NCBI RefSeq assembly: GCF_009389715.1 | Contig: NC_052395.1 | Coordinates: 18,282,028-18,346,027, forward strand | Source: Phoenix dactylifera | Lineage: Eukaryota > Streptophyta > Magnoliopsida > Arecales > Arecaceae | Direction: 5' to 3' | Length of the DNA: 64,000 nt | The notes under the pieces: generated by a model | Told to the model about the DNA's origin: nothing | Seen by the model: the letters and a program-made list of their open reading frames with translations, nothing else | The model's database searches: none | Part shown: one piece after another, positions 10,936 through 24,000 of the stretch | How positions within the stretch are numbered: the stretch's first letter is position 1 | Layout: each line of letters opens with the position of its first letter | Translations under genes and position numbers: made by a program

Positions 10936-13900
10936 CCCTTCCTCTTTTCTTCATGATCTGTCTTCTTTTTTCTGCATGGTAGCCCAACCCCACACTTGTT
11001 GGCGGCCATGGTGAGCCACACCCCCGGCCAAACCAACGGCAACTGGCTGCGATACAAAAAGGAAAGTGAAGAATGAAACATGGGTGCTCTGTTTCAGCGT
11101 TTTCTTGACGATTCGCCGACTCTAATCATGACGAACTGTCGCTAAATTGATGGAGAAGAAAGAGGTGGAGGAAAGGGTGCCTTACCTTGGTTCAACGAGG
11201 CACTTTGACGACCTTTCTCGGTGAAAGAGCATAGAGATTACTCGGAGAGAGAAGGCTTGAATCAAATGATTTTTTATCGAATTTTTGGTAGATCTCATAG
11301 GAGGAGATCGAGGGCCTTTGAATAGGCATGATTTAGAGTTTTATTCGCCTTGAGTTTCCTAAATTTTCTGCGGATCAGGCACCGAGATTGGGAGAAAGAA
11401 AACTCCACTTGAGAGTCTTCTTCCTCGATTTTATCGCACGTGCCGCGCACGTGAGGCGTTGCAGGATCATGGGCTTGGCCGCTCTGGGCTAGCCCACGGA
11501 CGGTTTTGGCTGATTGAGGCAGCTCGGTTCGAGTTTGGCCGCTCGGGCCGGCACACAAGCCCAATAATTTTTTTTAAAAAAAACTAGCTATTACAAATTG
11601 GATATTAGATGGGGCTTCGAACCATATTAAACCACTAAAATAACTTCAGTCACCATATTAAAATCTTTTAAACTCGAGGATGCTAAATAAAAACGTTATC
11701 AGCCTGAGGAATGTCTAGATATTTTTTCCTGAGTTTTAATACAAGTAGGAAGCTCAAAGTGGATGCGGATCAGATACGCCTCGTAATTATTTAGAGCAAG
11801 CTCAAGATTCACTTGTTTCAACGTAAAATTTGGAACATAGGGCCCGTGTTTGGATCTCAAATCTTCCACATGGATTCACAATTTTAAGCAGATCTTTTTC
11901 GTTGTCCGACACGCACTCGACAGGAACTTAAGCTGGAATAAACCATCATCCGTTTTTCAGTTATTTTGATTCCACCGAGACTGCGCTATTCCCCAGCAGT
12001 TGCAACCTTTCGTACGGTATGGGAAGACGTTTTGAGTCCGAACCTTGGTGTAAGGGGTCTAGTTAGAGAATTTCAAGCAAAGGAACCACCACCAGTGAAT
12101 GATGGGTTGGGAAAATAGTTTGCTTGTCACAAGTACAGGACATACTTTTGACCTACAAACTGTTCTTCCCTTTCTCTTTCACGTAACGCAAATCAAGGAG
12201 ATCATAACTGGTCCTTTCTAAAGCACACCGCAATCATGATGGCAGGTTCAAATGACTGGGCTCTGACCTGTTTTCTTTTGCTTGTAAGTAAAGATTATTG
12301 ATATAATCACATCTAGATTGCTTCTTGGACCCCCCCCTACCCATCCATGTTAATTATAAGACCAATGTCATATGATTAGCCGGGAAAAACCATTGCGTCA
12401 ATAATTACACACTTTGGTCACACTACATATAGCTGGAAAAGAAGATAAACTATGAATGGGCATGTATCTCTCTCTACCTTCTCCACTCCTCATCATTGCC
12501 ATTGGAACATACAATGCGTGGTATTAATAAGCTTTGACATTCATCTCTGGTGGATGTCGGTATCCAGCTATCCTAATGATGTAAAGATGCCTTACTAGCT
12601 AGTTCTAAAGTACTAAGAAAATGGGAATGAATTGGAAAGTATCTATGTTCATTGCCATCTATTTATGCAGGCCCATGGAAATATGCACTATTTTTGAAGA
12701 AACTAAAGACAAGGGAGATTCATTTTAAAAAAAATCACCATCTATAATATGATGCATGACTTAGTGGAGGGAAGGTGGTTGATGGGACCATACTTGGAAG
12801 TTTTTAGTGCCGCTCCAATTTTTAAATGGGTCTTGCTAATCGAAATCAAGAAATAATACACTACAAACATCTTCCATAAGAAATTGACTAAGGTGCCTCC
12901 CATTTTCCTAACAACAATGGGATAGTGATGATGATAAGATTGACAAATACCTGATATAAAACGGGCCATGTCGTTGCGTTAGGTGAGAGGCTGAGAGTGA
13001 AGTCCAATGAAGACCTTGTCGCTTATAATCCCCCCAAAATAAGGGGGTTTGCACGTAGTTGTTATGATTACATTAGGAAAAGTAATATAAAGGAGAGCTT
13101 CCACTTCCCAACAGCTCTCCAACCCCAAGGGCGATATTTTTTTAAATCCACTGGTGGAATATGGGTTCGTACCGCTCCAAACTCCAACTTTCTGACTATT
13201 TTAGGCAGGCCATGTTTCGGCAGCTGATATGCTTATGTTTTATTTTATTGTGTACTCAAGCCTCCAAACTCCAACTTACTTGCCTGTATCATAAGATATT
13301 TTGTGTATATATTGCCCATATATTTTGAATAATTGATCTATTAGTGTGAAACAGCATGTAAGTTTTTTTTTTTTTTTCACTTGGTCTCTATAAACTGTAA
13401 AGCTATATGGTCTCTATGTTGATTAATGATGGGGTTTGAATACTAAAATGCTAAATTTAGTATATGGCATGGATAAAAACACTGGATGTGGACATTTTTG
13501 TGCAGGTTTTGTCAATCACCTAGGTTTATGAATAAAGAAAAAAAATCTAAAGATTTAAGGTGAATGCCCACTGTAGGTAGTTTTCATACAAGTCATGTAT
13601 TCCATAGATAGCATATCTATTTTAGAGGCTTGTTTTAAAAAGATTTTTCATGATTTTTTTAAGGATTGTCTCAACTGTTCGAGTTACACATTCACATGTA
13701 GAATCGTCTAGTTTTCTAGTCAATGAATTGATCCCAAAGGGATAAAACTATCTGGATGTAGTTCCCAGGATTAAATCTTTTGTAAATTTTATGACAAATT
13801 AATAAAAGTTTGCAAGAGATTAAGGTTTCAGAAAAATACATCATCCTTTAAACCTTAAAGATACTTGATTGATCAATCTTTTATTATGAATTATCACACT

Positions 13901-14380
13901 ATCCTAAGAACTTGCCTCTACTAGATATGTCGAAACTTATCAATCAATTGTAAGATAGGAAATTTGAAGTACACTGCATATGATATACAAATATATCATC
14001 TTATAAATGCTGAATCTTTATCTTTTTGGACCAACAAAGATGCCAGCACCATCCATGGATCTTGGCCATTTTTAAATGAAGCATGATGGGATGGCAGAGC
14101 ACTAAGGATGGCAAATTGGTTATTTCGAGTGCAACATGTTTGGTTTGTTACCAAAATTAAAATCTGAATCATATTACTTGAATGCTAGAAAAGAATAAAA
14201 ATTAAATTTTGAAGAATTATAACATTTCTATTTTTTGAAAATTGAAATAAGAATAATTTTTTTTAACCAAATAACTGAAATGGCAGTAACTTATTTTTAT
14301 TTTCATATCAAAATTCTAACCGTCTCCAACCACAACTCCATGAGTGCCTCGGCGTTTGAGTACCCTTGGCATCAAACGGA

Positions 14381-15083
14381 GGTCGTTAAGTACGTGACGG
14401 TAAAATTACCCTCCCTTCCCCTTCCGGATCAACAAAACTGCCCTACTATCGGAAAAGCCACAGTACGTCATACGATACGGAGTGGCTCTGGAAGTAATTT
14501 TCTCTGACCTGAAGGGCTTTCTAATCTACCAGTAGATTTTCCGCTTTAACCCAAAGAAAATTAGCAGGGTAATTTAAAAGGGCGATAATGGCCCCACTTC
14601 GGAAATTTGAATTTCCGGTGAAACAAGCCCTAATTTTCCTTCAAAGGGAGCGCTTTTTAGTCCCCACCTCCTCCAATGGACAGCAGGAATTAGGGTTAGG
14701 GTCTTGATTTTGGATCGGAGGCACCTCCATTACGCCCTGCCCCTCTTCATATAGAAGCTTTATCCCGCAACTTTTGTTCAAAGATTGCAGCTTTTTGGTC
14801 TTATTGCGGATTCCAAGATTGTTTCAAGTGCTTTGCCTTTGGTGCTTTGGTTTGATGTTTTATTCGTTCTTTTTTTTTTTATCGCAGAAACTGTCGACTT
14901 TGGTATCTTTTTATGTTTAATTATGATTGAAAAGATTATATCTTTTCCTTTGGAATTGCAGGAAATTTGCATTTTTGGGTTGGAGATTGGAGGGATTCGA
15001 GGAAAGATTTGGTTTTGATGATGTTGATTGAGGAATTTTGGGTTTTCCTGTTAGTTCTGTGAATTAGGGGTTTTAGAGTCACG
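14381..15083 (+). promoter_or_regulatory. Probable promoter and 5' UTR of the myosin gene
   Basis: The stretch lies directly upstream of the myosin ATG. It holds two ACGT-core motifs (TACGTGAC at about 14390 and TACGTCAT at about 14463), which are typical plant bZIP-binding cores, and a weak TATA-like CATATA at 14748-14753. A TGCAG|G acceptor-like site near 14960 leaves open an intron in the 5' UTR. Assignment rests on position and motifs only; transcript data would be needed to place the start. Confidence 0.35.
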
Positions 15084-18000
15084 ATGTCAGCTGCCATGGT
15101 TGCTCCGATGGTAGCTCGGAGCTCGCTGGAGGTTATGCTTGACATCCTCCGGCAGAGAGATGAACAGCCGCAGGATGCACCACCGCCTTTGCCCGTTCGT
15201 CCCACCTCGAGAGGCCGGCTTCCCTCATCGAGAAGGTCCCTGCCCGTCAATTTTAAGCTGGAAACTGGTGCACCCAAAATCTTGTTGAAGGACTCTGTGA
15301 GGAAGGAAGAGAGGTTAGATCACCAGCCCTCTAAGGAAGATAAGGAGGTGCTGTTTAAAAGTGGGATTTTTGGAAACAAAAGGATATTGCATGTCAAACG
15401 GCCAGAAGAATCTCCATATGCTAAGATGCCAGAGTTAGAGAGCTGCGAGGAAAGAACAGATGAAGCTGATAGTCTAGACTCTCCTGCTGCACCCTTGCCT
15501 TCAGCAGCTTCACTGGAAGAGAATTTAGGGTGGCGTGATACTATTGATTATGCCCTAAAGAAGGTAATAAGGCTTAACTCCATTTTGTTTAGTTTATTAT
15601 GTTTGTATACAGTAGATTCTTTCCTGTCATTGGAAGAAGAGGTTCATTACACTGAGTTTGCTATGCTAGTAAACATGAACATGGAAACATGCTGACCTTG
15701 TGGGAATATATTTTAATAAATTATCTTCCACATTAATGGTAATTGTGGGCATCAAGACATTACTGTACCATGTTGCTTTAGCTTGAATATAATGATACTT
15801 TCTTTTTCCTCAGCATCATTGAATTAAACAGCATCAGAAGTAACATTTGTTAGTTCTATACTTGTGAAAATGAGCTATATTGAAAACTTCTACCTAACAC
15901 ACCTGACCTACTCTGTAGTCTTCCTCTGGCACCTGCTTTAGGATGCTACTTTGCATAGTTCCCTGGTTCACTAGTTTGCTTGGTTTCAGATTCAGATCCA
16001 TTTTACGTAATTTAATTATTCTGAATGAATATTTTCACTTGGACTAAGACAAAAAATTCCTTTTCATTGATTGGAAGTATTCTAAAACCTTTATTTTTTT
16101 TTTTTGTTACAAGTTTACCATTTGCACGTTTTGGTTTCTTCAAAATAATGAGATATATAACTTCTGAGATAGCATCTTTATTTGATGGCATGAGTAAAAT
16201 GCGTTTAAAATGCCCATTAAATCTTTAATGACATAGTGATGATTGATTAGTTGGTCTACGTCTTGCTAAGTAGTAATGTGATGTCTAAAGAGAAACTCGA
16301 TATTGGGATAAAGCTTTTGCAACTATAGCGGGCATTGAAGAAGTACAGTTCATCAAAAGCTTGATGTCTGGATATTAAAGGGCTTGATCGGGAAAAGCTC
16401 AGAATGTTCCAGCTCTAATCTACTAAATCTAATCTAAGTAATGATTGGATCAAGGATGCTTAAACTTTTGTTTAAAATATTCTATATCCTTAACAAACTC
16501 TGTGTGAAATCTGGATACATATTACTTTCTGTCATCATTCCCAGTTTGACTTAGTACAGAGCTACATCAATTATATCCATGCTTTGTTAACTGAAGTTAA
16601 TTTAAATCATTTACTTCTAGAATTATCAAAACACACACATACACATACAAATATGTCATCCGTCAGCAATTGTCTTCAAAGATAAGCATCAGTCAAGTAA
16701 GTGACTTGTTCTTGTTAAGACCGTAGATTGGATATCAAGGGCTAATGTTAGGATGGCGTCAGAACTGGAAATAATGTTTTGTCTGGTCATATTTTTTATT
16801 GTTGTCAGATTATGTTTGAGCCTTCAATATTATTTTGATTTTTTTCCCTTCTTCTCTAAGAAAACTTTGGTGGGGCATTTTTTTCAGTACATTCAGGTTA
16901 GAACACGATATGAGGATGACTTCTATGTAAGTTTGAGATTGTTTCACCCTGTCAGCCCTACAAGTTTCACTTCTTTCTCTTTTTAGTTGATTTGAATCTC
17001 TCTTTTTAAGATATGAATTTACTTAAGGAAGCAGAGATATAAATGCTATTTTTACAATATCTGCAGACGCTCTGAGTGAGAAATCATAATAAATTGGCGA
17101 GCACCTTGAAAGCTAGTTGAAAGTTGACGCTGTATATGAGAATTAAAATTATTTGTGATAATCATTTTGAGAGGGTATTCTTGGAAATTGAAACTTAATC
17201 ACGCTATTTCATATTGAGAATCCACATTGAGGTAGTCCTATGCCAACTTGGCAGATTTGCAAAAGCTCCTTGTGAGGTTTGTTCTTAAAGGACTTTGAAC
17301 AGGAGATTTTTTTTCTTGAGGGAAGTTATCTTAGGAACAACAGTGGTGGGGGCCTTGGGATGTTAGCTTACTTTCTTGGCCGTTTCTAACAGATTCGCTG
17401 GAAATGAGTTAGGCATTTACAGTAAATGGGCCGTCAAGCACAGTCCATATTTGTTAAGCCCTCCAAAAGTTAGTTATGCAATATTACAGTGATGACTCAT
17501 TAAGTCATTAGGTGAGGGAAAATCTTAAGTTCATTTAATTCCACATTTTGTTGGCTGAACAAATCATTGAAAGCAAATGTATATGTGGTCGAGATGGAGC
17601 TTGATGCTTTGGAGCCCAGGATTGTCACTGTGGGAGAGAGGCTCCGAATTTGTGCCATCAAGATGACACCACATTTAGACTCAGTAATATTGGTCTGAGT
17701 GGTGGCAAATCACACCACCCAGCAGTGAAGCAACAAGTGGAATATCCATATTTGGAAGGCAACAACAAGTTTCCATGGCAATAATATCGGCAAGACAATC
17801 GAGGCAAGATATCACCTTGGAAGCAGCGGTGATCAAGAGATTAAGCAAAAACATTTTGTTGGTCCAAAAGAAAAGAGAGGATTTAGAAAATCTTAAAGGG
17901 ATCATACAATTAAACTAGTATAGAGTGAAGTTTTCACAGCTGAAGAGATGCCAAGGATGGAAAAAAAGATGAGAAGGTAATGGTTCGTCTTTTAGTCAAT

Positions 18001-21000
18001 ATGTACTATAAGAGGTTTCCCATGATTTAAAACTAGGGGTGCAAATGGGTCGGGTCGGGTCGGGTCCTAGGTGACCCCGATCCGACCCGGTTTTTTGTTC
18101 GGGTCCCAATTTTGGACCCGGACCCGACCCGGTTGAAGATCGGGTTGGGTCGGGTCGGGTCCGAGTCGGGTTCGGGTCGGGTCCGGGTCTGATTCAGGTC
18201 GGGTCCGGGTCCAGGTCCGATCGGGTCCAATTTTTTGTGCTTTTGGGAAAAAATTTGGACAAATCTAATTTGGTCATACCATAATTATGAGGTGCTGGGT
18301 GACCCATGACTTGAAAGACTTTGCAATTGAGCTCCAGTCAGAACAGATGACCCATGACTCACTAACTAAGTCGGTCTACAAGCCAAATTTCATATCACAC
18401 TATTTTTTATCTATATGACTGATTGGACGGAACTCGGTGTCTCCCAGCTCCCCTCTCACGAGGACAAAAAAAAATCCCAGACCTTCTTCCAAAATCCAAT
18501 TCCATTACAGAAAACTGGCACATGCCCATATTCAGTTGCAGTGTTCCCTCACTTTCTCCCTTCAAAAGTTAAAAGAAACAAAAACCAAAAAACAGAAGGA
18601 AAAAAAAAAAGGCAGCTACACACCAGAGGTCTCAACAGTGTAATAGATCGAGAGAGAATCCTGACGGGCCGACGTTCCTTTGGATTCTGTGAACCTATGC
18701 TTGTTGCTAACTTGCTATCCTCCCACACTGACCAACAGTACCACAACCCACGCCAAAAAAAAAAGAAAAAGAAAAAGAAAAAGAAAAGACTTTCTTTTGC
18801 TTTTCCTCTCTCTCTCTCTCTTCGGGTCCATTCGGGTCGGGTCGGGTCCGTTTGGTAAACCCAGACCCGACCCAGAAAATGATTCGGGTCCAATTTTAGG
18901 ACCCGACCCGGACCCGCGGGTCCTAAAATTCGGGTCGGGTCGGGTCGGGTCACGGGTCGACCCGACCCATTTGCAGCCTTATTTAAAACAAATGAAATCA
19001 ACATAATAGCACCTCAAAGAAAACCAACAAAAGAAGTGAAATAATGTTGAAAAGGTAAAACAATGAGAAAAATGTGAGAATAGGTCAGAGAAGGCTTGAT
19101 AATGAAACTTGGGGTGTTAGAGGAGATATGGAGGCAGATAGCCAATTTGAGGTTGGAAAATAATAAGACCTTTTTAAAGAAAGTTGACCTGTCAGGAATG
19201 GGGCAATGCTAACAAATTGGACCGCTCTTTGGTATTTGAGAAAGGATAACACAGCCTTTTATATGTGGTTGTCATGAACTTGCATGCCAGAAAAAAATAT
19301 GAAGAATCAATTTTTTTTTCAATGTTCAGTGTTTATTAAGGCAACTTCTTGAAACTTGGACCTTCAATTACCTTTTAAGGATTGGAGGTGAGAGTTTGGG
19401 AGAAGATTGAAAGCCCCAAATAACAACCAATATCCTATGGCTTTCTAGTTGGCAAAAGATTGTTGGACTTTTAGAAATTAAAAAACTTTTTTGAAATTTA
19501 AAAAACTTTTAAAAATTAAAATGGTATTATCTACATCATCAGCCAAATCTAGGCAGTAACATACATTAGCAGTTGTTGATGTTGTGGGATAGCAATTCTG
19601 ACAGAAAAGTACTAGACAATCATTAATGGCATAATATGCTATCTAACCAAGGAGATCTAACAAAAAGGGAAAAATCTGAAGATTGAAGTCATGCATAACT
19701 TTCTAAAATGTATTGGCTATGCATGGCCTACATTATGAGTTGGGGATAATGGATAGTTATTTTTTTGAATGACTTGGGTTTTCTAATTATTGTTCTGTTA
19801 GCTTTTGAACTAACAAAGCTAAATTAATATCTATTGCAAATGCTATTGATCAACTTTTAATTTCTACATTGTGACTTTAAATTTTTTATCTTCAGATTTT
19901 ATCCTCATTACTTTCAACCAAAACTGCTTATGCGTAGATGTTTTCTCTTTCATTTCAGAAAATACGGGTTTGGTGCTGGTTTCCAGATGCCAAGTGGGAG
20001 TTAGGGAAGATACAGTCAGTTTCTGGAGATGATTCTAATATCCTGCTGTCTGATGGCAAAGTGAGGTTTTAAGTTTCTGTGTTCCTTGATAAGTATCCAG
20101 ATAAATGGCATTTAGATATTTATTTGAAAATTTTTGGCTCAGGTTCTGAGAGTGTCTGTAGAAAATCTCTTACCAGCAAATCCAGACATTCTTGATGGTG
20201 TGGATGATCTTATACGGCTTAGTTACTTAAATGAGCCCTCAGTTCTTCACAATCTTGAGTACAGATGTTCTCGTGATTTGGTTTATGTACGCATTTTCGC
20301 AAGCAGACTTTTGCTGCTTGTCACTCTTGCATTATGCTATTGCTACATGCATCTATTAATTTACTTAATTGTTGTCCTTTTTGTAGACCAAAGCTGGGCC
20401 TGTTTTGGTCGCACTCAACCCCTTTAAAAAGGTCCCTCTATATGGAAATGATTTTGTTGCAGCTTATAGGCAGAAACTTATGGACAGTCCCCATGTCTAT
20501 GCAACGGCAGACACTGCCTACAATGAAATGATGAGAGGTGGAAGAATAGTTTCCTTGAAAATTCTGTAGTCCTATGAATTTTGATGTACATTTAAGCAAT
20601 TGTACATGACCATTTACACAAGAATTTAAATATCTTCTTGTGGATCCTGCAGATGGAGTCAATCAATCTATCATCATAAGGTAAAGTTTTTTTTTTTTTT
20701 TTAAATTCTTTTATAATATGTCATCATTTTTTTTACTTGTCTGCTTTTCTATCAATTCATAACTTGCATGTAAATTTTCATTGGATCACTTTGTTGATGG
20801 AGTTTCAAAATGTGGTTTTGAAGCAGTGGTGAAAGTGGAGCTGGAAAAACAGAAACAGCAAAAATTGCGATGCAATACCTTGCTGCTCTTGGGGGTGGCA
20901 GTGGGATAGAGTATGAGGTTCTGCAGACTAACACAATACTGGAATCATTTGGAAATGCAAAAACTTTGAGAAATGACAATTCTAGCCGATTTGTGAGTTC

Positions 21001-24000
21001 ACCTCGCATGTTGAACTTCTTAAATTTTTGAAACTATCCGCTGATTTATCTACAATATAATGTTTTCTCTCTGATGTGATGCAGGGGAAGCTGATTGAAT
21101 TAAATTTTAGTTCTGCTGGAAAAATTTGGGGTGCCAAGATCCAAACTTGTAAGCATGTTTCCGCAAATCATTGCTTCTTTGCAAATGTACTGGATAATTT
21201 GCATATTCTTTAACTATATTAACAAGTTTCATTTACTATGTCTTGTTCATAAAACTCCGAGCAGTTCTTCTTGAAAAGGTATTAATCTGGCTGTTAGTAG
21301 TTAAGACTATCAACTTTGTGCTGTTCCAAATATTAAGAATCTTATATATTGCTTAAGCAGTCAAGGGTGGTTCAGAGAGCAACAGGCGAAAGATCATTCC
21401 ATGTTTTCTATCAACTTTGTGCAGGAGCTCCTCCCGATCTTCAAGGTGGTTATGTGGTTATATTAATTGTTTTCATTGTTAAAGGTTTTACTTAGTCTAT
21501 GCACAACTGTCTGTGTCATTTACTTCTATGCAATTTCATGCACTTGGTATTTCTCAAAGTTTAAAACACTTAAAAATATGTAGCAGTTATGCAAATTGTG
21601 GTTACATCTGATGTAAAAATTCATGAAAAGAGGTGCATCCAAAATTTCCCCCCAAGAGGTCTTTTGATTGAATAACAGAATCTAGATTTTGTGTGATGTT
21701 TATATCTTACTGACAGATTATTGTTACATTGTCCTTCATATAAACACATATTCCTTGAAAATAATAACTCATATCTGTATTAAAACTGGTTTAAAGGATG
21801 ACTCTATTGTAACATTTATAGCCACTGTTTTCTATTCTACTGGTCTCATTAATTTAACTTTTTCAACCTTGTAACTTTTTGACACTCCTAAATATTTCTT
21901 TCTAGTTAAATATCATTATATAATACAACTACACTTTGTGCACCAATTCATGCACATATATGCATGTTCACACACACAGTGCACACACACATATTCATAC
22001 ACCTATACTTAATTAATCACTCCTTCAAGGATAATGATGTCCTTGCATGTGGATGCATTACAGAGCACTTGAACCTAAAAGCAGCCAGTGAATATGAATA
22101 TTTAAAGCAAAGTGATTGCTTGAGAATTGATGATGTTGATGATGCTCAAAGATTTCAAATATTGATGGTAATTTTCAGACCTATCTGGCTGTCAGACCTA
22201 TTAGCTTTCTGATGATCTTTACTATATTAAACTTTTTTTTTATTCATGATACTGACTTGCTTATTTTTTATGCTGTTTTTCCATATGTCCAGCAAGCCTT
22301 GGATACTGTTAAAATTCCTAAGGAAGATCAAGAGATTGCATTTGCTATGCTTGCAGCCATATTATGGCTGGGTAACATTGACTTCTCAGTAATTGATAAT
22401 GAAAACCATGTGGAAGTTGTTTTGAGTGAAGGTACTTATCTCTTTTTCAGTTTAATGTTTATAGGTTTTTGACTTTTGTTTTTGTTATGTCATAGTTGCT
22501 AGCATAAATTCTCACCTAAGTGTTTGCTTGGCTTTATCATTCTGTGCAGGTGTAACAAATGCAGCAAATTTGTTGGGCTGCAATGTTCCTGATGTGATGC
22601 TAGCTTTATCAACTCATAAAATTCAAGACGGAAATGATGATCTTGTTCAAAAGCTTACATTACCACAGGTGTGACAATGTTGTTGTGTCTCAGATACCTT
22701 ATTTTCTGTGCAAACCACACATATTTGGTGAATCTTATGTTTTATTTTTCTTTTCCTTATAGGCCATTGACACCAGGGATGCATTGGCAAAATCAATATA
22801 CGCGAGCTTGTTCGACTGGCTTGTAGAACAAATTAACAAGTCATTCCAAATGGAAAAATGTCATACTGGGAGATCCATAAGTATTTTAGATATTTATGGG
22901 TTTGAATCCTTTCACGTATGGATCATGTGCTGGAAGCCTGGAAATGTCATATTGAATAGATATTTGATTTGCTTAATCTTTCTTGTTGGACTAACGCTTC
23001 ATATTATTGCAGAAGAACAATTTTGAACAATTTTGCATAAACTATGCTAATGAGAGACTACAGCAGCACTTCAATCGACATTTGTTCAAACTCGCACAGG
23101 AGGTGGGAATTTACATTTAGTTTAGTGCTAAGATTTCTTGGCATGCATGATACCAAATGGTTCATAATGCGATTTGAAGGCAGCTTTTCAAAGACAAATT
23201 TAAATAGAATTGTATATTATTTTAGTTATCTTGATTGACAAAATGTTAATCAAAATTTCTGAAAGATTCTGCTCTAGGTCATGACAGACTTCAGGATTGA
23301 TTAAAAATTGCTCCATCTATCTCATTGCTTTATATCTTTGAATTGCTAATGGCAAGTTCAGTCTCACTTGATTCAGAACATTAATTGCCATTATTTTGGG
23401 CCTTGTTGGAAACCAATGACTTAGGTAGAACTTGCTAGTAGGTCTAGTTATAATGTTTGAGAGTTGTTTCCCTTTTAAATTTTTAGTAAGGAAAAATTTA
23501 GTGTTTGGTAAGTGATTATGGGATTGGAAAGCGTAGGGAAAATGTTGTAGATGAAAAGAATGAAGAATGAAAGAGGAAAGTAGAGAGAAAACTAGGAAAC
23601 ACAACTAGACAAGGTTGATTTTAGAACAATACACTACTTAATTCACAAGGCGTGCTAGAAATAATTGTTTACCATAATGTGATAAAATGTTAAAGAAACT
23701 TCCAAGCAGAAACTTATACTAATTTGAGATTTTTTTTTTGTTTATAGTATCCATAATCATAAGCAGCATGCCTTTTGTTTTTGTATGGGTAAGGTTTTTT
23801 ATATCCTTAACAAATTTTTGTAAGGGCACCTATGCTATAGAGTCTTTTATATATCCTTCCCCATGAGTTTTATAATATCTTTGGCCCTTCTCTCTCTCCT
23901 TTTCTGCTCTTCAACTTGTGTTGTGCCCTTAAATTTGGGCTTGCTTCACTTTTAATTGCAGATGTCCATGCTATTGTTTTTGGTTATATGATCACTTTAT

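Larger units (their letters stand above)
9389..14380. other. Intergenic DNA, partly retroelement-like, no supported gene
   Basis: No coherent exon chain was seen. Positions 10130-11600 resemble a non-coding LTR-type block: two copies of ATCACGTTATAGCC about 35 bp apart near 10195-10250, a GC-richer centre, and simple repeats. I could not find its ends. The remainder (11600-14380) is AT-rich single-copy-looking sequence in which I see nothing specific. Confidence 0.45.

Noticed and set aside
18033..18230. Pro/Asp/Arg-rich open frame (GPGPDLNQ... type) on the minus strand
   Set aside because: It is the translation of CGGGTC/GACCCG arrays in the hAT-like element, so composition alone keeps it open.
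18549..19004. 151-codon minus-strand frame with poly-Phe
   Set aside because: It spans the AAG-rich core and the hexamer array of the transposon; no domain and no splice context.
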